From Bacillota bacterium (GTDB lineage Bacteria; Bacillota; Clostridia; Lachnospirales; Lachnospiraceae), in NCBI GenBank assembly GCA_023386815.1, contig JAEWIZ010000021.1, positions 96,357 to 160,356 of the forward strand: a stretch of DNA of 64,000 nt, written 5' to 3'. This document shows positions 37,601 to 45,859 of this stretch, one piece after another. Within the stretch, counting starts at the first letter, position 1. Each line of letters opens with the position of its first letter. A model generated the notes under the pieces. The model ran no database searches. It saw only the letters and a list, made by a program, of their open reading frames with translations, and had not been told where the DNA came from. The position numbers and the translations under genes are program-made.

Positions 37601-38495
37601 TACAGGGCTAGGGCTGGTTATATCAAAACAATTAATAGAACTGATGGGAGGGAAGATATGGGTTACAAGTGAAATGAATCAAGGAAGTTCTTTTTACTTT
37701 ACAATTCCTTATCACGCTGGTAGTGAACCCCTCCTGCCTATTGTGGCTAAACCTGTGACGAAACCGATATTAAAACATTTCAATCTGTTGATTGTGGAAG
37801 ATGATTCGGTAAATCAGCTCGTGCTTTCTCGAATGCTGAAAGATAAGGGGTATCATATTGATCTTGCTTGTAATGGATTAGAGGCGTTGGTGTATTATCA
37901 AAGAAATCAATATGATCTGATACTAATGGATATCCAGATGCCTGAGATGGACGGTGTAGAAGCGACGAAGCAAATAAGAGAGCTAGAACAAAAGTATCAT
38001 AAAAAGCGTACTCCGATTATAGCACTAACCGCATATGCGCTGCAGGGTGATAAAGAGAAGTTCCTGGCACTTGGGTTGGATGAATATGTTCCAAAACCGA
38101 TACAAATGGATAAATTGTTCTATTCAATTGAAAAAATGATTTTCTTATCGAAGGGTGATGCTGAAGGAAATAATGTTAAAATAACAGACCATGAAGTGCT
38201 TATTTACTCAGAGGATAAAGAGCAGATTAAGATTGAAAACTACCCGCAAATTTACGAGGATTTATCGAGGGAAATGAGCGAACTGGAGAAGACCCTGAAG
38301 CAACATGATATATTAGAGATTGAAAACCATGCTAAGATTATCAAGGATTATTTTAATCAGTTAGAGGCTTATGAACTGAAAAGTACTGCATTTAGAATAG
38401 AGCTTTCAGCGAGAAGAGGAAATTATGCGGACGTATTTCAATATGCTCAACAACTGCTTAGAGAATTTATATTATATGATAAATCCTTCATATAG
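34668..38495 (+). CDS. Multi-PAS hybrid histidine kinase with receiver and Hpt-like tail
   Basis: A 1275-residue cytoplasmic sensor kinase with no membrane helix. About six PAS/PAC modules fill residues 10-770; the second carries a cysteine cluster C-x7-C-x5-C-x2-C at 191, 199, 205 and 208, suited to bind a metal or iron-sulfur centre or to sense redox state. Then HisKA with His799 (LANMSHEIRTPLNG), ATPase (DTGIGIS, GTGLGLVISKQ), a receiver with Asp1088 (LMDIQMPEMDG) and a C-terminal helical region that looks like an Hpt domain with the Lys-Gly of the usual motif lost. It lies between cheB and cheY, so it may feed the same output. Ligands unknown. Confidence 0.92.
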   Translation: MMNQCSTSYEEAMAMLSCIGDGIIAINLKGCITYMNSSAEEYTGWAYKAALGESFEKIFYLVDTYTKEKVEAPIDTVVQARRAIGLTKRSAIYTKQGELRYVSANFSPILQEQIITGVIVVFRDITQLILMEDTLRAERNNFKTIFEALPHGKLIIDKDYRIRHINKASLKELDRDYNQVIGKSLGYGLDCPKLVESGCGAGSSCKFCENRKYVKQVFETESSVKEIIICNDSFRGETQKKKWSDRSYIPVMIEGELYVMVTDEDITKQKENEAALLRLNDFYLRLYENFPTFVWITDVENKISFMSNKFMEHTGVSMETIGLNPCLNHIHPEDKERILQIHRMAFVNKKPYDTEVRFINKKGEARWYQIYNRPYFNIEGLFDGYIGMGIDIHEKKIVEEELKRYQLLSQKSRDIIMFVNEDGSILDANEAAVNTYGYSRNELLKLSIYDIRKNRSITVNQMLKAQKSGIIFETIHHRKDGTSFPVEVSAQGTDFGGKPMLLSIVRDLTERKISEMKKYESERKYKMLFNKATDLIYLHELEEDKAVGKIIEVNNNACNTLGYSRKELIGKSILDINSESSKEIKNAVIEQVIEKGNLTYEATHRSKLGKEILLEINSHYFIMDQKRYILSVARDINDRKKTELQLQESEKRYQSLFKNLHSGFVYHKAILNEAEEIIDFEYVLYNDAYRDMFLKGQGNVVGKMLTDIIPNSKEQFIGKREIYEQVIKDGKSIFIDEEYKREYNKWYSIGYYSPEAGYLAIVITDIDDKKRSDLLLKDAKEQAEKASRTKSEFLANMSHEIRTPLNGIVGMIDITLLSDLDYEQKENLLTAKTCVGSLLNIINDILDFSKMEAGKLNINNINFNMKELLDEIIKAHSVRAKEKGLELLYTYASNISPYLIGDPNRLQQILNNLINNAIKFTDEGEVSIDIRKKVLSKETMELQFCVKDTGIGISKCNQKLLFKSFSQVDSSNTRKYSGTGLGLVISKQLIELMGGKIWVTSEMNQGSSFYFTIPYHAGSEPLLPIVAKPVTKPILKHFNLLIVEDDSVNQLVLSRMLKDKGYHIDLACNGLEALVYYQRNQYDLILMDIQMPEMDGVEATKQIRELEQKYHKKRTPIIALTAYALQGDKEKFLALGLDEYVPKPIQMDKLFYSIEKMIFLSKGDAEGNNVKITDHEVLIYSEDKEQIKIENYPQIYEDLSREMSELEKTLKQHDILEIENHAKIIKDYFNQLEAYELKSTAFRIELSARRGNYADVFQYAQQLLREFILYDKSFI

Positions 38496-38587
38496 ATAGG
38501 GAAAAACGAACAATAAAAAGTTAAAGAGGAAGTGGTGAGAAGAAAAGTTAGGAGCAGTTCAAATGACATGAATCCATACCGTACTAT

Positions 38588-38616
38588 TTGACAACTATTT
38601 CAATTGGATGTAGTAT
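38588..38616 (+). promoter_or_regulatory. Promoter for the TetR-CheY segment
   Basis: TTGACA, 17-base spacer, TAGTAT. The decamer TGACAACTAT spans the -35 (38589-38598) and recurs at 38628-38637, 39 bases on, just past the expected start of RNA; a possible autoregulatory operator pair. Confidence 0.55.
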
Positions 38617-38650
38617 GGTGTAATTAATGACAACTATGGGGGTGAACAGT

Positions 38651-39241
38651 TTGGAGAATGGGTTAATTCATACCAAAGAGATTATCATACTGGCAACAAT
38701 TGACGTGATAGATGAATACGGTATTCATGGATTATCTACTAGAGAGGTAGCCAAAAGAGTTGGTATTTCAGAACCTGGTATTTTCAGACACTTTAAATCA
38801 AAAAGCACATTATTATTGGCGGTATTAGACCATTTTTCACTCTATGATGAGGATGTAATTCATTCTATAAAAGTAAAATATCAAGACCCAATGGAAGCAA
38901 TTTATAAATTTGTTGAAACATATGCTTTATATTACGAGAATTATCCTGCAATAACAGCTATGATGCAGAACATGGATCTGTTACGAAAGGATCCGAATCT
39001 ATCAGATAAAGTTAAAACGATTTTGTTAAATCGTACCTTGTTCCTCACAGAATTAATTAAGCAGGCACAAAAATTAGGGAAAATAGACCTGGAAATTGAC
39101 AGTAAAGGTCTCGCGATTACGATCATCGGAATTGAAAGAGAATGGTGTTTAAATTGGCGATTAGCGGATTTTAGCTTTTCCTTAAGTGAAAAAATACTTG
39201 GAACCTTGGAGATGACCCTAAAAGCATTCCAAAAAGATTAG
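38651..39241 (+). CDS. TetR/AcrR family transcriptional regulator
   Basis: A repressor of about 196 residues. The N-terminal helix-turn-helix is clear (IDVIDEYGIHGLSTREVAKRVGISEPGIFRHFKSK, in overlapping parts); the C-terminal ligand domain is not assignable. TTG 38651 is preferred, with GGGGGTG six bases upstream, because the promoter at 38588-38616 would start RNA only a few bases before the ATG at 38627. A TetR protein inside a chemotaxis cluster is unusual; it may control itself and the following cheY and receiver genes. Confidence 0.85.
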   Translation: MENGLIHTKEIIILATIDVIDEYGIHGLSTREVAKRVGISEPGIFRHFKSKSTLLLAVLDHFSLYDEDVIHSIKVKYQDPMEAIYKFVETYALYYENYPAITAMMQNMDLLRKDPNLSDKVKTILLNRTLFLTELIKQAQKLGKIDLEIDSKGLAITIIGIEREWCLNWRLADFSFSLSEKILGTLEMTLKAFQKD

Positions 39242-39263
39242 AAAACAAAGGAGATGATTGCAG

Positions 39264-39626
39264 ATGATAAAAATTCTTATAGTGGATGATGCATCTTTTA
39301 TGCGGATGACATTAGCAAACATTCTGAATAAGAATGGATTTGAGGTTGTTGGAGAAGCAGAGAATGGAGTGGCAGCCTTAAAAAAATACATTGAAACAAA
39401 GCCGGATCTTGTATCCATGGATATCACAATGCCGGAAATGGACGGAATCCAAGCTCTAAAGTTGATACGTCAATATGATCCAAGTGCAAAGGTTGTTATG
39501 ATTTCATCGATGGGACAGGAAGATCGAATCAAAGAAGCGGTAATGAGTGGTGCTAAGTCTTTTATTGTTAAACCATTTAAAGAAGATATAGTAGTAAAGA
39601 CTTTGTCAAAGATTGCAGCAATGTGA
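39264..39626 (+). CDS. cheY: Chemotaxis response regulator CheY
   Basis: A 120-residue single receiver domain, acceptor Asp53 in SMDITMPEMDG, acidic pair in VDDASF, the switch Ser in ISSMGQ and Lys in FIVKPFKED. This is the form that binds the flagellar switch (FliM) when phosphorylated by CheA. ATG 39264 with AAGGAG ten bases upstream. Follows the TetR gene by 22 bases. Confidence 0.92.
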   Translation: MIKILIVDDASFMRMTLANILNKNGFEVVGEAENGVAALKKYIETKPDLVSMDITMPEMDGIQALKLIRQYDPSAKVVMISSMGQEDRIKEAVMSGAKSFIVKPFKEDIVVKTLSKIAAM

Positions 39627-39667
39627 TAGAAGATAATAATATCTTCCAATTATAAGGAGAGATTAGT

Positions 39668-40060
39668 GTGAAAATTTTAATAGTAGAGGATGATTTAACG
39701 AGTAGAAAGTTTTTAGCAAAGTTTCTGTCCCAATATGGAGAGGTTGATGTAGTAGTAGATGGTATAGAAGCGCTAGACGCTTATTTATTAGCTGTCAAAG
39801 ATAAATTGCCCTATGACTTAATTTGCCTTGATATTATGATGCCCAAGATCGATGGTGTAAGAGTCTTAAAAGCGATTCGAGATTATGAAACCACCAATGG
39901 TGTTCTGCCAGAAAAGCGTGTTAAGGTAATTATGACAACCGCATTACAGGAATCATTAATGGTTCAAAAGTCATTTGAAATTGGATGTGATGCATATGCA
40001 TCAAAGCCGATTGATATCGAAAAGTTTGTAGAAGTAATGCAAAAGCTAAAGCTGATATGA
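39668..40060 (+). CDS. Second receiver-only response regulator
   Basis: A 130-residue stand-alone receiver (VEDDLTSRK, acceptor Asp in CLDIMMPKIDG, TTALQES, ASKPIDIE). It differs from CheY in having a longer loop after the acceptor (DYETTNGVLPEKRVKV), a form seen in receivers that pair with hybrid kinases or act as phosphate sinks. Start GTG with AAGGAGA upstream. The nearby hybrid kinase is a plausible partner. Confidence 0.85.
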   Translation: MKILIVEDDLTSRKFLAKFLSQYGEVDVVVDGIEALDAYLLAVKDKLPYDLICLDIMMPKIDGVRVLKAIRDYETTNGVLPEKRVKVIMTTALQESLMVQKSFEIGCDAYASKPIDIEKFVEVMQKLKLI

Positions 40061-40066
40061 GGCTAG

Positions 40067-40139
40067 TCCTCCCAAACTTGTGAGAACCGGAGAAATATGT
40101 TAAGATGTCTCCATAGGACTCTAAGTTGGGAGGATTTTT
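40067..40139 (+). terminator. Terminator-like hairpin that includes the bceR ribosome site
   Basis: TCCTCCCAAACTT pairs with AAGTTGGGAGGA (12 pairs, one bulged A), followed by TTTTT and directly by the ATG of the next gene; a smaller stem, GGAGA with TCTCC, sits in the loop. It can end the chemotaxis transcript. It also buries GGGAGGA, the ribosome site of the bceR-like gene, in its 3' arm. Confidence 0.7.
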
Positions 40140-40814
40140 ATGTATAAAATTCTAATTGTAGAGGATGATCTGATCATAGCGACGTCTTTAGGAAACTACC
40201 TGAGACAGTGGGGCTTTGAGGCAGAATGTGTCGAGGACTTTCAGCATGTGAAGGAAGCATACCTAGCCTATCATCCTCAGCTGGTGCTTCTGGATATTAG
40301 TCTGCCTTTTTACAATGGATTCCATTGGTGCAAAGAACTTCGTAAGATTACGAAGATACCAATTGTTTTCCTGTCATCTGCCAATGACAATATGAATATT
40401 GTGATGGCAATGAATATGGGAGGGGATGATTTCATTGGGAAGCCCTTCGATCTGACTGTTCTTGTAGCAAAGATTCAGGCGTTACTTCGAAGAAGTTATT
40501 CCTATCAGGGTAAGGTAGAGGTGTTGGAACATAGAGGAGCTATTCTTAACCTTGGGGATACTAATCTGACATTTCATAATAGGAAAGTAGAACTGACTAG
40601 AAATGACTTTAAAATTCTGCAGCTTTTGATGGAGAACAAGGGTAAGGTAGTTAGTCGGGAACAAATTATGAAACGTCTATGGGAAAGTGACAGCTTTATC
40701 GACGATAATACCCTGACGGTGAATATGACCCGTTTGCGCAGGAAGCTGGAAGACATTGGTCTGACAGATTTTATATTGACCAAAAAAGGAATCGGTTATC
40801 TAATTGAAGAGTAG
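40140..40814 (+). CDS. bceR: BceR-like response regulator
   Basis: A 224-residue OmpR-family regulator: receiver with Asp52 (LLDISLPFYNG) and winged-helix DNA-binding domain (TRNDFKILQLLMENKGKVVSREQIMKRLW, two adjoining parts). Paired with an intramembrane-sensing kinase and a BceAB transporter, it belongs to the group that answers peptide antibiotics acting on cell-wall lipid intermediates. Its expected target box lies upstream of the transporter genes. Confidence 0.9.
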   Translation: MYKILIVEDDLIIATSLGNYLRQWGFEAECVEDFQHVKEAYLAYHPQLVLLDISLPFYNGFHWCKELRKITKIPIVFLSSANDNMNIVMAMNMGGDDFIGKPFDLTVLVAKIQALLRRSYSYQGKVEVLEHRGAILNLGDTNLTFHNRKVELTRNDFKILQLLMENKGKVVSREQIMKRLWESDSFIDDNTLTVNMTRLRRKLEDIGLTDFILTKKGIGYLIEE

Positions 40815-40841
40815 TAGGAAGGGTAAGAAAGGGACTCATTC

Positions 40842-41879
40842 ATGCAAACAGAAATTTGGAGTAGTATTAAGGGGTATTTTAAGAAGCAGAAGCTTCTATT
40901 ATTAATACTGTTAATCTATCATGGAGCCGTGATTTTTACAGCGGTACTTTCCCATCTGAGCATGGGGCTATTGATAAATGCTCTCTTGTTGTCAGACTTC
41001 TTCACACTGATTCTAATTGTAGGAGATGCATTAAGATATATTAGACGCCACAATACTATGAGAAACCAAATACAGGAAATTCAGAAACGAAAGGAAGATT
41101 CGGATATTCCTCTGTTTGGTCTATCACATCTGGAATCTTATGAGTTAATAGAGAAGGATTATCAGGAAATCATCCACCTGATGGAGCAACAGTTTGTCTA
41201 CCTGCAACAACAATGGGGTAAAAGCTATAAGGATATGGTAGACTATTACTCAATGTGGGTGCATCAGATCAAAATCCCGATTGCCGCCATTGATTTAGTT
41301 CTCCAGACCGGTGATAATATAAATCCTGAACAACTGCGACAGGAATTATTTAAAATCGAACAGTATGTAGAGATGGTGCTGTGCTATTTGCGAATGGAAA
41401 CAATGAGTCAGGATCTTTTATTAAAAGAATATTCTTTGGAAGAAATGGTTAAGAAGGCAATTCGTAAATATGCTTCCATGTTTATTCATAAAAAGCTGTC
41501 TGTGAAGCTGAACGACCTTCCAGGAAAGGTGCTGACGGATGAAAAGTGGCTGCTATTTGTAATTGAGCAGGTTTTGTCCAATGCTATTAAATATACAAAA
41601 TCAGGGGGGATTCATATTTATATGGATCCGGATCGGGAAGCGACGCTTGTAATTGAGGACAATGGAATTGGAATCCGTGAGGAGGATATTCCACGGGTAT
41701 TCGAGCGAGGATTTACGGGCTATAACGGTCGTTTCAACCAAAGGTCTACTGGAATTGGCTTGTACCTATGCAAGGAAATTCTGCAACGTTTATCCCATAG
41801 TATTGCTATAGAATCAGAAGTTGGGAAAGGGACTAGTGTTCGCATTGGTTTGCAGACAAAAAGAATAGAGATGGACTAG
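40842..41879 (+). CDS. bceS: BceS-like intramembrane-sensing histidine kinase
   Basis: A 345-residue kinase with two closely spaced membrane helices (about 17-36 and 41-62) and almost no extracellular loop, the mark of kinases that are told about the antibiotic by the transporter itself. Phospho-acceptor His141 in MWVHQIKIPIAA, ATPase motifs EQVLSNAIKYTKSGG, DNGIGIREED and GIGLYLCKEIL. It follows bceR by 27 bases. Confidence 0.92.
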   Translation: MQTEIWSSIKGYFKKQKLLLLILLIYHGAVIFTAVLSHLSMGLLINALLLSDFFTLILIVGDALRYIRRHNTMRNQIQEIQKRKEDSDIPLFGLSHLESYELIEKDYQEIIHLMEQQFVYLQQQWGKSYKDMVDYYSMWVHQIKIPIAAIDLVLQTGDNINPEQLRQELFKIEQYVEMVLCYLRMETMSQDLLLKEYSLEEMVKKAIRKYASMFIHKKLSVKLNDLPGKVLTDEKWLLFVIEQVLSNAIKYTKSGGIHIYMDPDREATLVIEDNGIGIREEDIPRVFERGFTGYNGRFNQRSTGIGLYLCKEILQRLSHSIAIESEVGKGTSVRIGLQTKRIEMD

Positions 41880-41915
41880 ACTCATGAGGAAGACACCATG
41901 AGTCTCTTCTTTTTA
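41878..41915 (+). terminator. Terminator after bceS
   Basis: AGACTCATG pairs with CATGAGTCT (nine pairs, 10-base loop), followed by CTTCTTTTT. It isolates the regulator pair from the transporter pair. Confidence 0.82.
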
Positions 41916-41945
41916 AGAAGCTTTTAAGGTTTAGAATTTGTCAAC

Positions 41946-41961
41946 CTTACAGAAATGTAAG
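41946..41961 (+). promoter_or_regulatory. BceR-type operator upstream of bceAB
   Basis: CTTACA-GAAA-TGTAAG, a perfect inverted repeat with a four-base centre. It fits the TNACA-N4-TGTAA box reported for BceR-like regulators of Bacillus. A possible promoter (TTGCAT then TAAATT, 16-base spacer) lies directly downstream, as expected for activation. Confidence 0.72.
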
Positions 41962-42050
41962 ATTGCATAGGCCATTTGTAAGGTTAAATTATGGCAGCAG
42001 CCCCAAGGCAAGGTTATACTAATGACAGAATGATGAATGGAGGATATAAA

Positions 42051-42818
42051 ATGTCATTACTTGATGTTAAAAATCTGAAAAAAGTATATACAACACGCTT
42101 TGGAGGAAACCAGGTGAAAGCACTGTCAGACGTGACCTTCTCCGTTGAGGAGGGAGAATATGTTGCTATTATGGGGGAATCCGGATCAGGTAAAACAACA
42201 CTGTTAAATCTTTTAGCAGCACTGGATAAACCAACGGGAGGAGCAGTTCTCTTGGAGGGCAGAAATATTGCAGAGGTCAAGGATAATCAATTAAGTGCAT
42301 TCCGAAGAGAGCATCTCGGTTTTGTGTTCCAGGATTTTAATTTGTTGGATACCTTTTCCTTAAAGGATAATATACTGTTACCTTTGGTATTGTCTGGTAT
42401 GGATATTCGTGAGATGGATGCACGGTTAAGCCAGGTTGCCGGCAAGTTGAATATACAGGAACTGCTCGACAAATTCCCATATGAGGTATCTGGGGGGCAA
42501 AAGCAGCGTGCTGCTGTAGCGCGAGCCCTGATTACGAAACCAAGATTGATCCTGGCTGATGAACCAACCGGAGCCTTGGATTCCAAGTCATCTACCCAGC
42601 TTCTTGAGCTTTTCTCAGAAATTAATTATGATGGGCAGACAATTCTATTAGTAACACATAGCACCAATGCTGCAAGTCATGCCAACCGTGTGCTCTTCAT
42701 CAAGGATGGAGAAGTGTTTCACCAGATTTATAGAGGTGCTATGGCTCAGGAGGAGATGTATCAAAAGATATCAGATACCTTGACCATCATTGCAACGGGA
42801 GGTGCCCGGCGTGAATAA
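42051..42818 (+). CDS. bceA: BceA-like ABC transporter ATPase
   Basis: A 255-residue ATPase of the MacB/LolD superfamily: Walker A GESGSGKTTLLN, signature SGGQKQRAAVARAL, Walker B LILADEPTGALDS, H-loop VTHS. ATG 42051 has GGAGG seven bases upstream; a longer frame from 41991 would run over the promoter region. Forms the detoxification and sensing transporter with the next gene, which overlaps it by eight bases. Confidence 0.94.
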   Translation: MSLLDVKNLKKVYTTRFGGNQVKALSDVTFSVEEGEYVAIMGESGSGKTTLLNLLAALDKPTGGAVLLEGRNIAEVKDNQLSAFRREHLGFVFQDFNLLDTFSLKDNILLPLVLSGMDIREMDARLSQVAGKLNIQELLDKFPYEVSGGQKQRAAVARALITKPRLILADEPTGALDSKSSTQLLELFSEINYDGQTILLVTHSTNAASHANRVLFIKDGEVFHQIYRGAMAQEEMYQKISDTLTIIATGGARRE

Positions 42819-44808
42819 GCTTTTTTATCCCAAGATAGCACTTTCAAATCTGAAGAAAAATGCTAATATCTATATACCTTACCTGATTACGGCCATCTGC
42901 TCGGTGATGACTTTCTACATTATGAGCAGCATTTCTCAAAATGAAGGTATTCTTAAGATGCCGGGTGGAGATTCGCTCAAAATGATAATGGAGCTTGGAA
43001 CAGGAATCATTGCCATCTTTGCTGTGGTATTTCTATTCTATACCAACAGCTTTCTAATCAAGCGTAGAAAGAAGGAGCTGGGTTTATATTCTATTCTGGG
43101 TATGGAGAAACGTCACATTGTAAAAATACTATTTTTTGAGACCGTATACTCCTGGCTGGCAAGTATGTTCATCGGCCTTCCTGGAGGAATTCTCTTGAGT
43201 CGCCTGATGTTCCTGTTATTGTTGAATGTAATTCACTTTGATGTTACTGTACAATTTTCATTATCTGCTGTGAGTTTAACACAGGCATTCCTACTATTTT
43301 TTCTTATCTTCTTATTTACCATGCTTGCGAACTTTTGGATGCTTGCAAGAACCAAAGGAATTGATCTGCTAAAGGGTGGGCAAGTAGGGGAACGAGAGCC
43401 AAAGACAAAGTGGATTATCACAATTCTTGGACTTCTTTCTCTGGCTACAGGATATTACATTGCAGTTACGGTAAAATCACCGCTTCAGGCTTTGGCGATC
43501 TTCTTTATTGCAGTGCTTCTTGTTATTATAGGCACTTATCTGCTTTTTACCGCTGGAAGCATAGTTTTATTAAAACTTTTAAGAAAAAATAACAGCTTTT
43601 ATTATAAGTCGAGAAATTTTATTGCCATATCCGGCATGATCTATCGCATGAAGCAGAATGCGGTAGGACTTGCTAATATCTGTATCCTGAGTACCATGGT
43701 ACTTGTTATTATGTCGACTACTGTATGCCTCTATATCGGAAAGGACGATTTGCTGGACAATCGATATCCGATGGATGTTATGATTGATTTTGATGGAATG
43801 AATCAGGATCAGGAGAGGATTAGGATAGATATTGATGCTCTTGGAGATAAGTATCAGCTGTCGCTTCAAGAGTATACAGACTATGTTACACTTGGATGCA
43901 TGGGAATAGCTGAGGGACCCCAGATTAAAATTCTAGGTGATAACGTACTTGGACAAGAGAGCATCTCTGATGAAGATCTGATTGTACTTAATATGGTGGC
44001 ATTAGAGGATTATAATCGCCTGACAAATTCACAATTAACGTTGCAGCAGAATGAGATTCTGGTTAATGGAACAGGAGAGCTGATCAAGGAAGGTAATTTA
44101 ACCTTAGAGGATCAGAAATTTATCATAAAAGATAATATATCATATCCGGAATTTGCATTGACAGGAGTGGACTCCATGCTGGATAACTATTTTATCGTTG
44201 TCAGCAGTAAGGAGATTATGAAAAATCTGAATGATAGAATTGGAGACGTAGAACACATTTATGGTGAGAATTTAACCTTTGTATCTAATTTTGATATTGA
44301 GGGATCTGACAAGGACGCACTTGCTTTTGTAAAAGAGCTAAGACAGGAGTTATCGGCTACCTATAATAATTTTGGAGGCCTACAAAGTCGCCATCTTTCA
44401 GAGGATGATTTTTATGCTATTTATGGAGGGTTTTTATTTCTTGGAATTTTCCTCGGGGCTCTTTTTACGATGGCTATGGTATTAATTATCTACTACAAGC
44501 AGATTTCAGAGGGATTTGATGATAATCAACGTTTTAAAATCATGCAGCAGGTAGGACTAAGCAAGAGAGAGGTAAAGGGAACCATTCACAGACAGATTAT
44601 CATGGTGTTTTTCTTGCCTTTATTTGGAGCTATCATTCATATCTGTTTTGCCTTTGGTGTAATCTCTGAGCTTTTACTGTTGTTTGCTATGACTAATACG
44701 CAGCTATTTATTCATTGTACCATAGGTACGGTCATTATATTTGGAGGCATTTATGCCTTGATCTATCTTTGGACGGCGAAGGTTTATTATAAGCTGGTAC
44801 AAGCTTAA
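42811..44808 (+). CDS. bceB: BceB-like ABC transporter permease
   Basis: A 665-residue FtsX-type permease with about ten membrane helices and a large extracellular domain (about 310-520) between helices seven and eight, the part that contacts the peptide antibiotic or its lipid-bound target. GTG 42811 overlaps the bceA stop and has GGGAGGTG upstream. BceB-type proteins also gate the BceS kinase. Typical length and plan for the family. Which peptide is recognised cannot be predicted. Confidence 0.92.
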   Translation: MNKLFYPKIALSNLKKNANIYIPYLITAICSVMTFYIMSSISQNEGILKMPGGDSLKMIMELGTGIIAIFAVVFLFYTNSFLIKRRKKELGLYSILGMEKRHIVKILFFETVYSWLASMFIGLPGGILLSRLMFLLLLNVIHFDVTVQFSLSAVSLTQAFLLFFLIFLFTMLANFWMLARTKGIDLLKGGQVGEREPKTKWIITILGLLSLATGYYIAVTVKSPLQALAIFFIAVLLVIIGTYLLFTAGSIVLLKLLRKNNSFYYKSRNFIAISGMIYRMKQNAVGLANICILSTMVLVIMSTTVCLYIGKDDLLDNRYPMDVMIDFDGMNQDQERIRIDIDALGDKYQLSLQEYTDYVTLGCMGIAEGPQIKILGDNVLGQESISDEDLIVLNMVALEDYNRLTNSQLTLQQNEILVNGTGELIKEGNLTLEDQKFIIKDNISYPEFALTGVDSMLDNYFIVVSSKEIMKNLNDRIGDVEHIYGENLTFVSNFDIEGSDKDALAFVKELRQELSATYNNFGGLQSRHLSEDDFYAIYGGFLFLGIFLGALFTMAMVLIIYYKQISEGFDDNQRFKIMQQVGLSKREVKGTIHRQIIMVFFLPLFGAIIHICFAFGVISELLLLFAMTNTQLFIHCTIGTVIIFGGIYALIYLWTAKVYYKLVQA

Positions 44809-44823
44809 ATTAAATAATAAATT

Positions 44824-44885
44824 GAGATAACTCTTTTGCCTTCTCCTGACTGTTATGTTAGGGAGAGGTGAAAGAGTTATCTTAA
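44824..44885 (+). terminator. Terminator after bceB
   Basis: GATAACTCTTT pairs with AAAGAGTTATC (11 pairs) with an inner CCTTCTCC/GGGAGAGG helix; the following TTAATTAAT is a weak T-tract. Confidence 0.65.
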
Positions 44886-45010
44886 TTAATCGTTTGTAGC
44901 ATAAAATAACATTTGTAAATATGAAACAAGGAGTCTATAATAGAGGGGTTGATCATAGGTACTAGAGCTGATGATAAGCAAAAGTATTAATTGTGTGGGA
45001 GGAGCTAGCT

Positions 45011-45859
45011 TTGCAAACGATAATGAAGTATCTAAAAATTACTATGGGAACATTAATGATTACCTTTGGAGTATACTTATTTAAAATCCCGAATGGGTTT
45101 TCCACTGGAGGGGTTTCAGGTATCGCAACTGTTCTTGGAAAAATAATACCTAATGTAAATGTAACACCTGGAATGTTAATTATGATTATCAATGTAATAT
45201 TGCTTGTCATTGGACTTCTATTCTTAGGGACAAGCTTTGCTATCTATACGGTATATAGCAGTATGCTATTTTCATTATCTATGTGGGCTTTAGAAATTAT
45301 CTTGCCACTTACACAGCCAATCACGGATCAACCATTTTTGGAACTGGTATATGCTATTTTACTTACAGCATTTGGCTCAGCAATCTTATTTCATAGTAAT
45401 GCCTCATCGGGAGGAACGGATATTGCAGCCTTAATTTTAAAGAAATATACTAAGCTGGATGTAGGAAAAACCTTGCTAATAACGGATTTTCTGATCGCAG
45501 CTTCCACCTTTATTGTATTCGACTATAAAACCGGTCTGTTTTCGCTCTTGGGACTGTTTGCAAAGGCCTTTGTTGTTGACTCAGTCGTGGAAAGTCTGGA
45601 TATGTGTAAATCCTTTATGATAATCACCACACAACCAGATGAGATCTGCAAGTATATTATTAGTGATATGAAGCATAGTGCAACAGTACTTGATGCGACG
45701 GGAGCCTATACCGGAGAGGATAGGCGGGTCATCATAACTGTATGCAAGAGAATAGAGGCAATACGTTTGAAGAAGAAGGTCAATGAGATCGATCAGGATG
45801 CATTTGTTGTTGCAAATAATACAACAGAGATCATAGGAAGAGGCTTTCGAAGTGTTTAA
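45011..45859 (+). CDS. YitT family membrane protein
   Basis: A 282-residue protein with about five membrane helices in the first 200 residues (DUF161: GVYLFKIPNGFSTGGVSGIATVLG, SNASSGGTDIAALI) and a C-terminal cytoplasmic DUF2179 domain (MKHSATVLDATGAYTGEDRRVIITVCKR, in two parts). Function of the family is not established. TTG 45011 is preferred for GGAGGAG just upstream; GTG 44993 would include that site. Stands alone between the Bce module and the small genes. Confidence 0.85.
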   Translation: MQTIMKYLKITMGTLMITFGVYLFKIPNGFSTGGVSGIATVLGKIIPNVNVTPGMLIMIINVILLVIGLLFLGTSFAIYTVYSSMLFSLSMWALEIILPLTQPITDQPFLELVYAILLTAFGSAILFHSNASSGGTDIAALILKKYTKLDVGKTLLITDFLIAASTFIVFDYKTGLFSLLGLFAKAFVVDSVVESLDMCKSFMIITTQPDEICKYIISDMKHSATVLDATGAYTGEDRRVIITVCKRIEAIRLKKKVNEIDQDAFVVANNTTEIIGRGFRSV

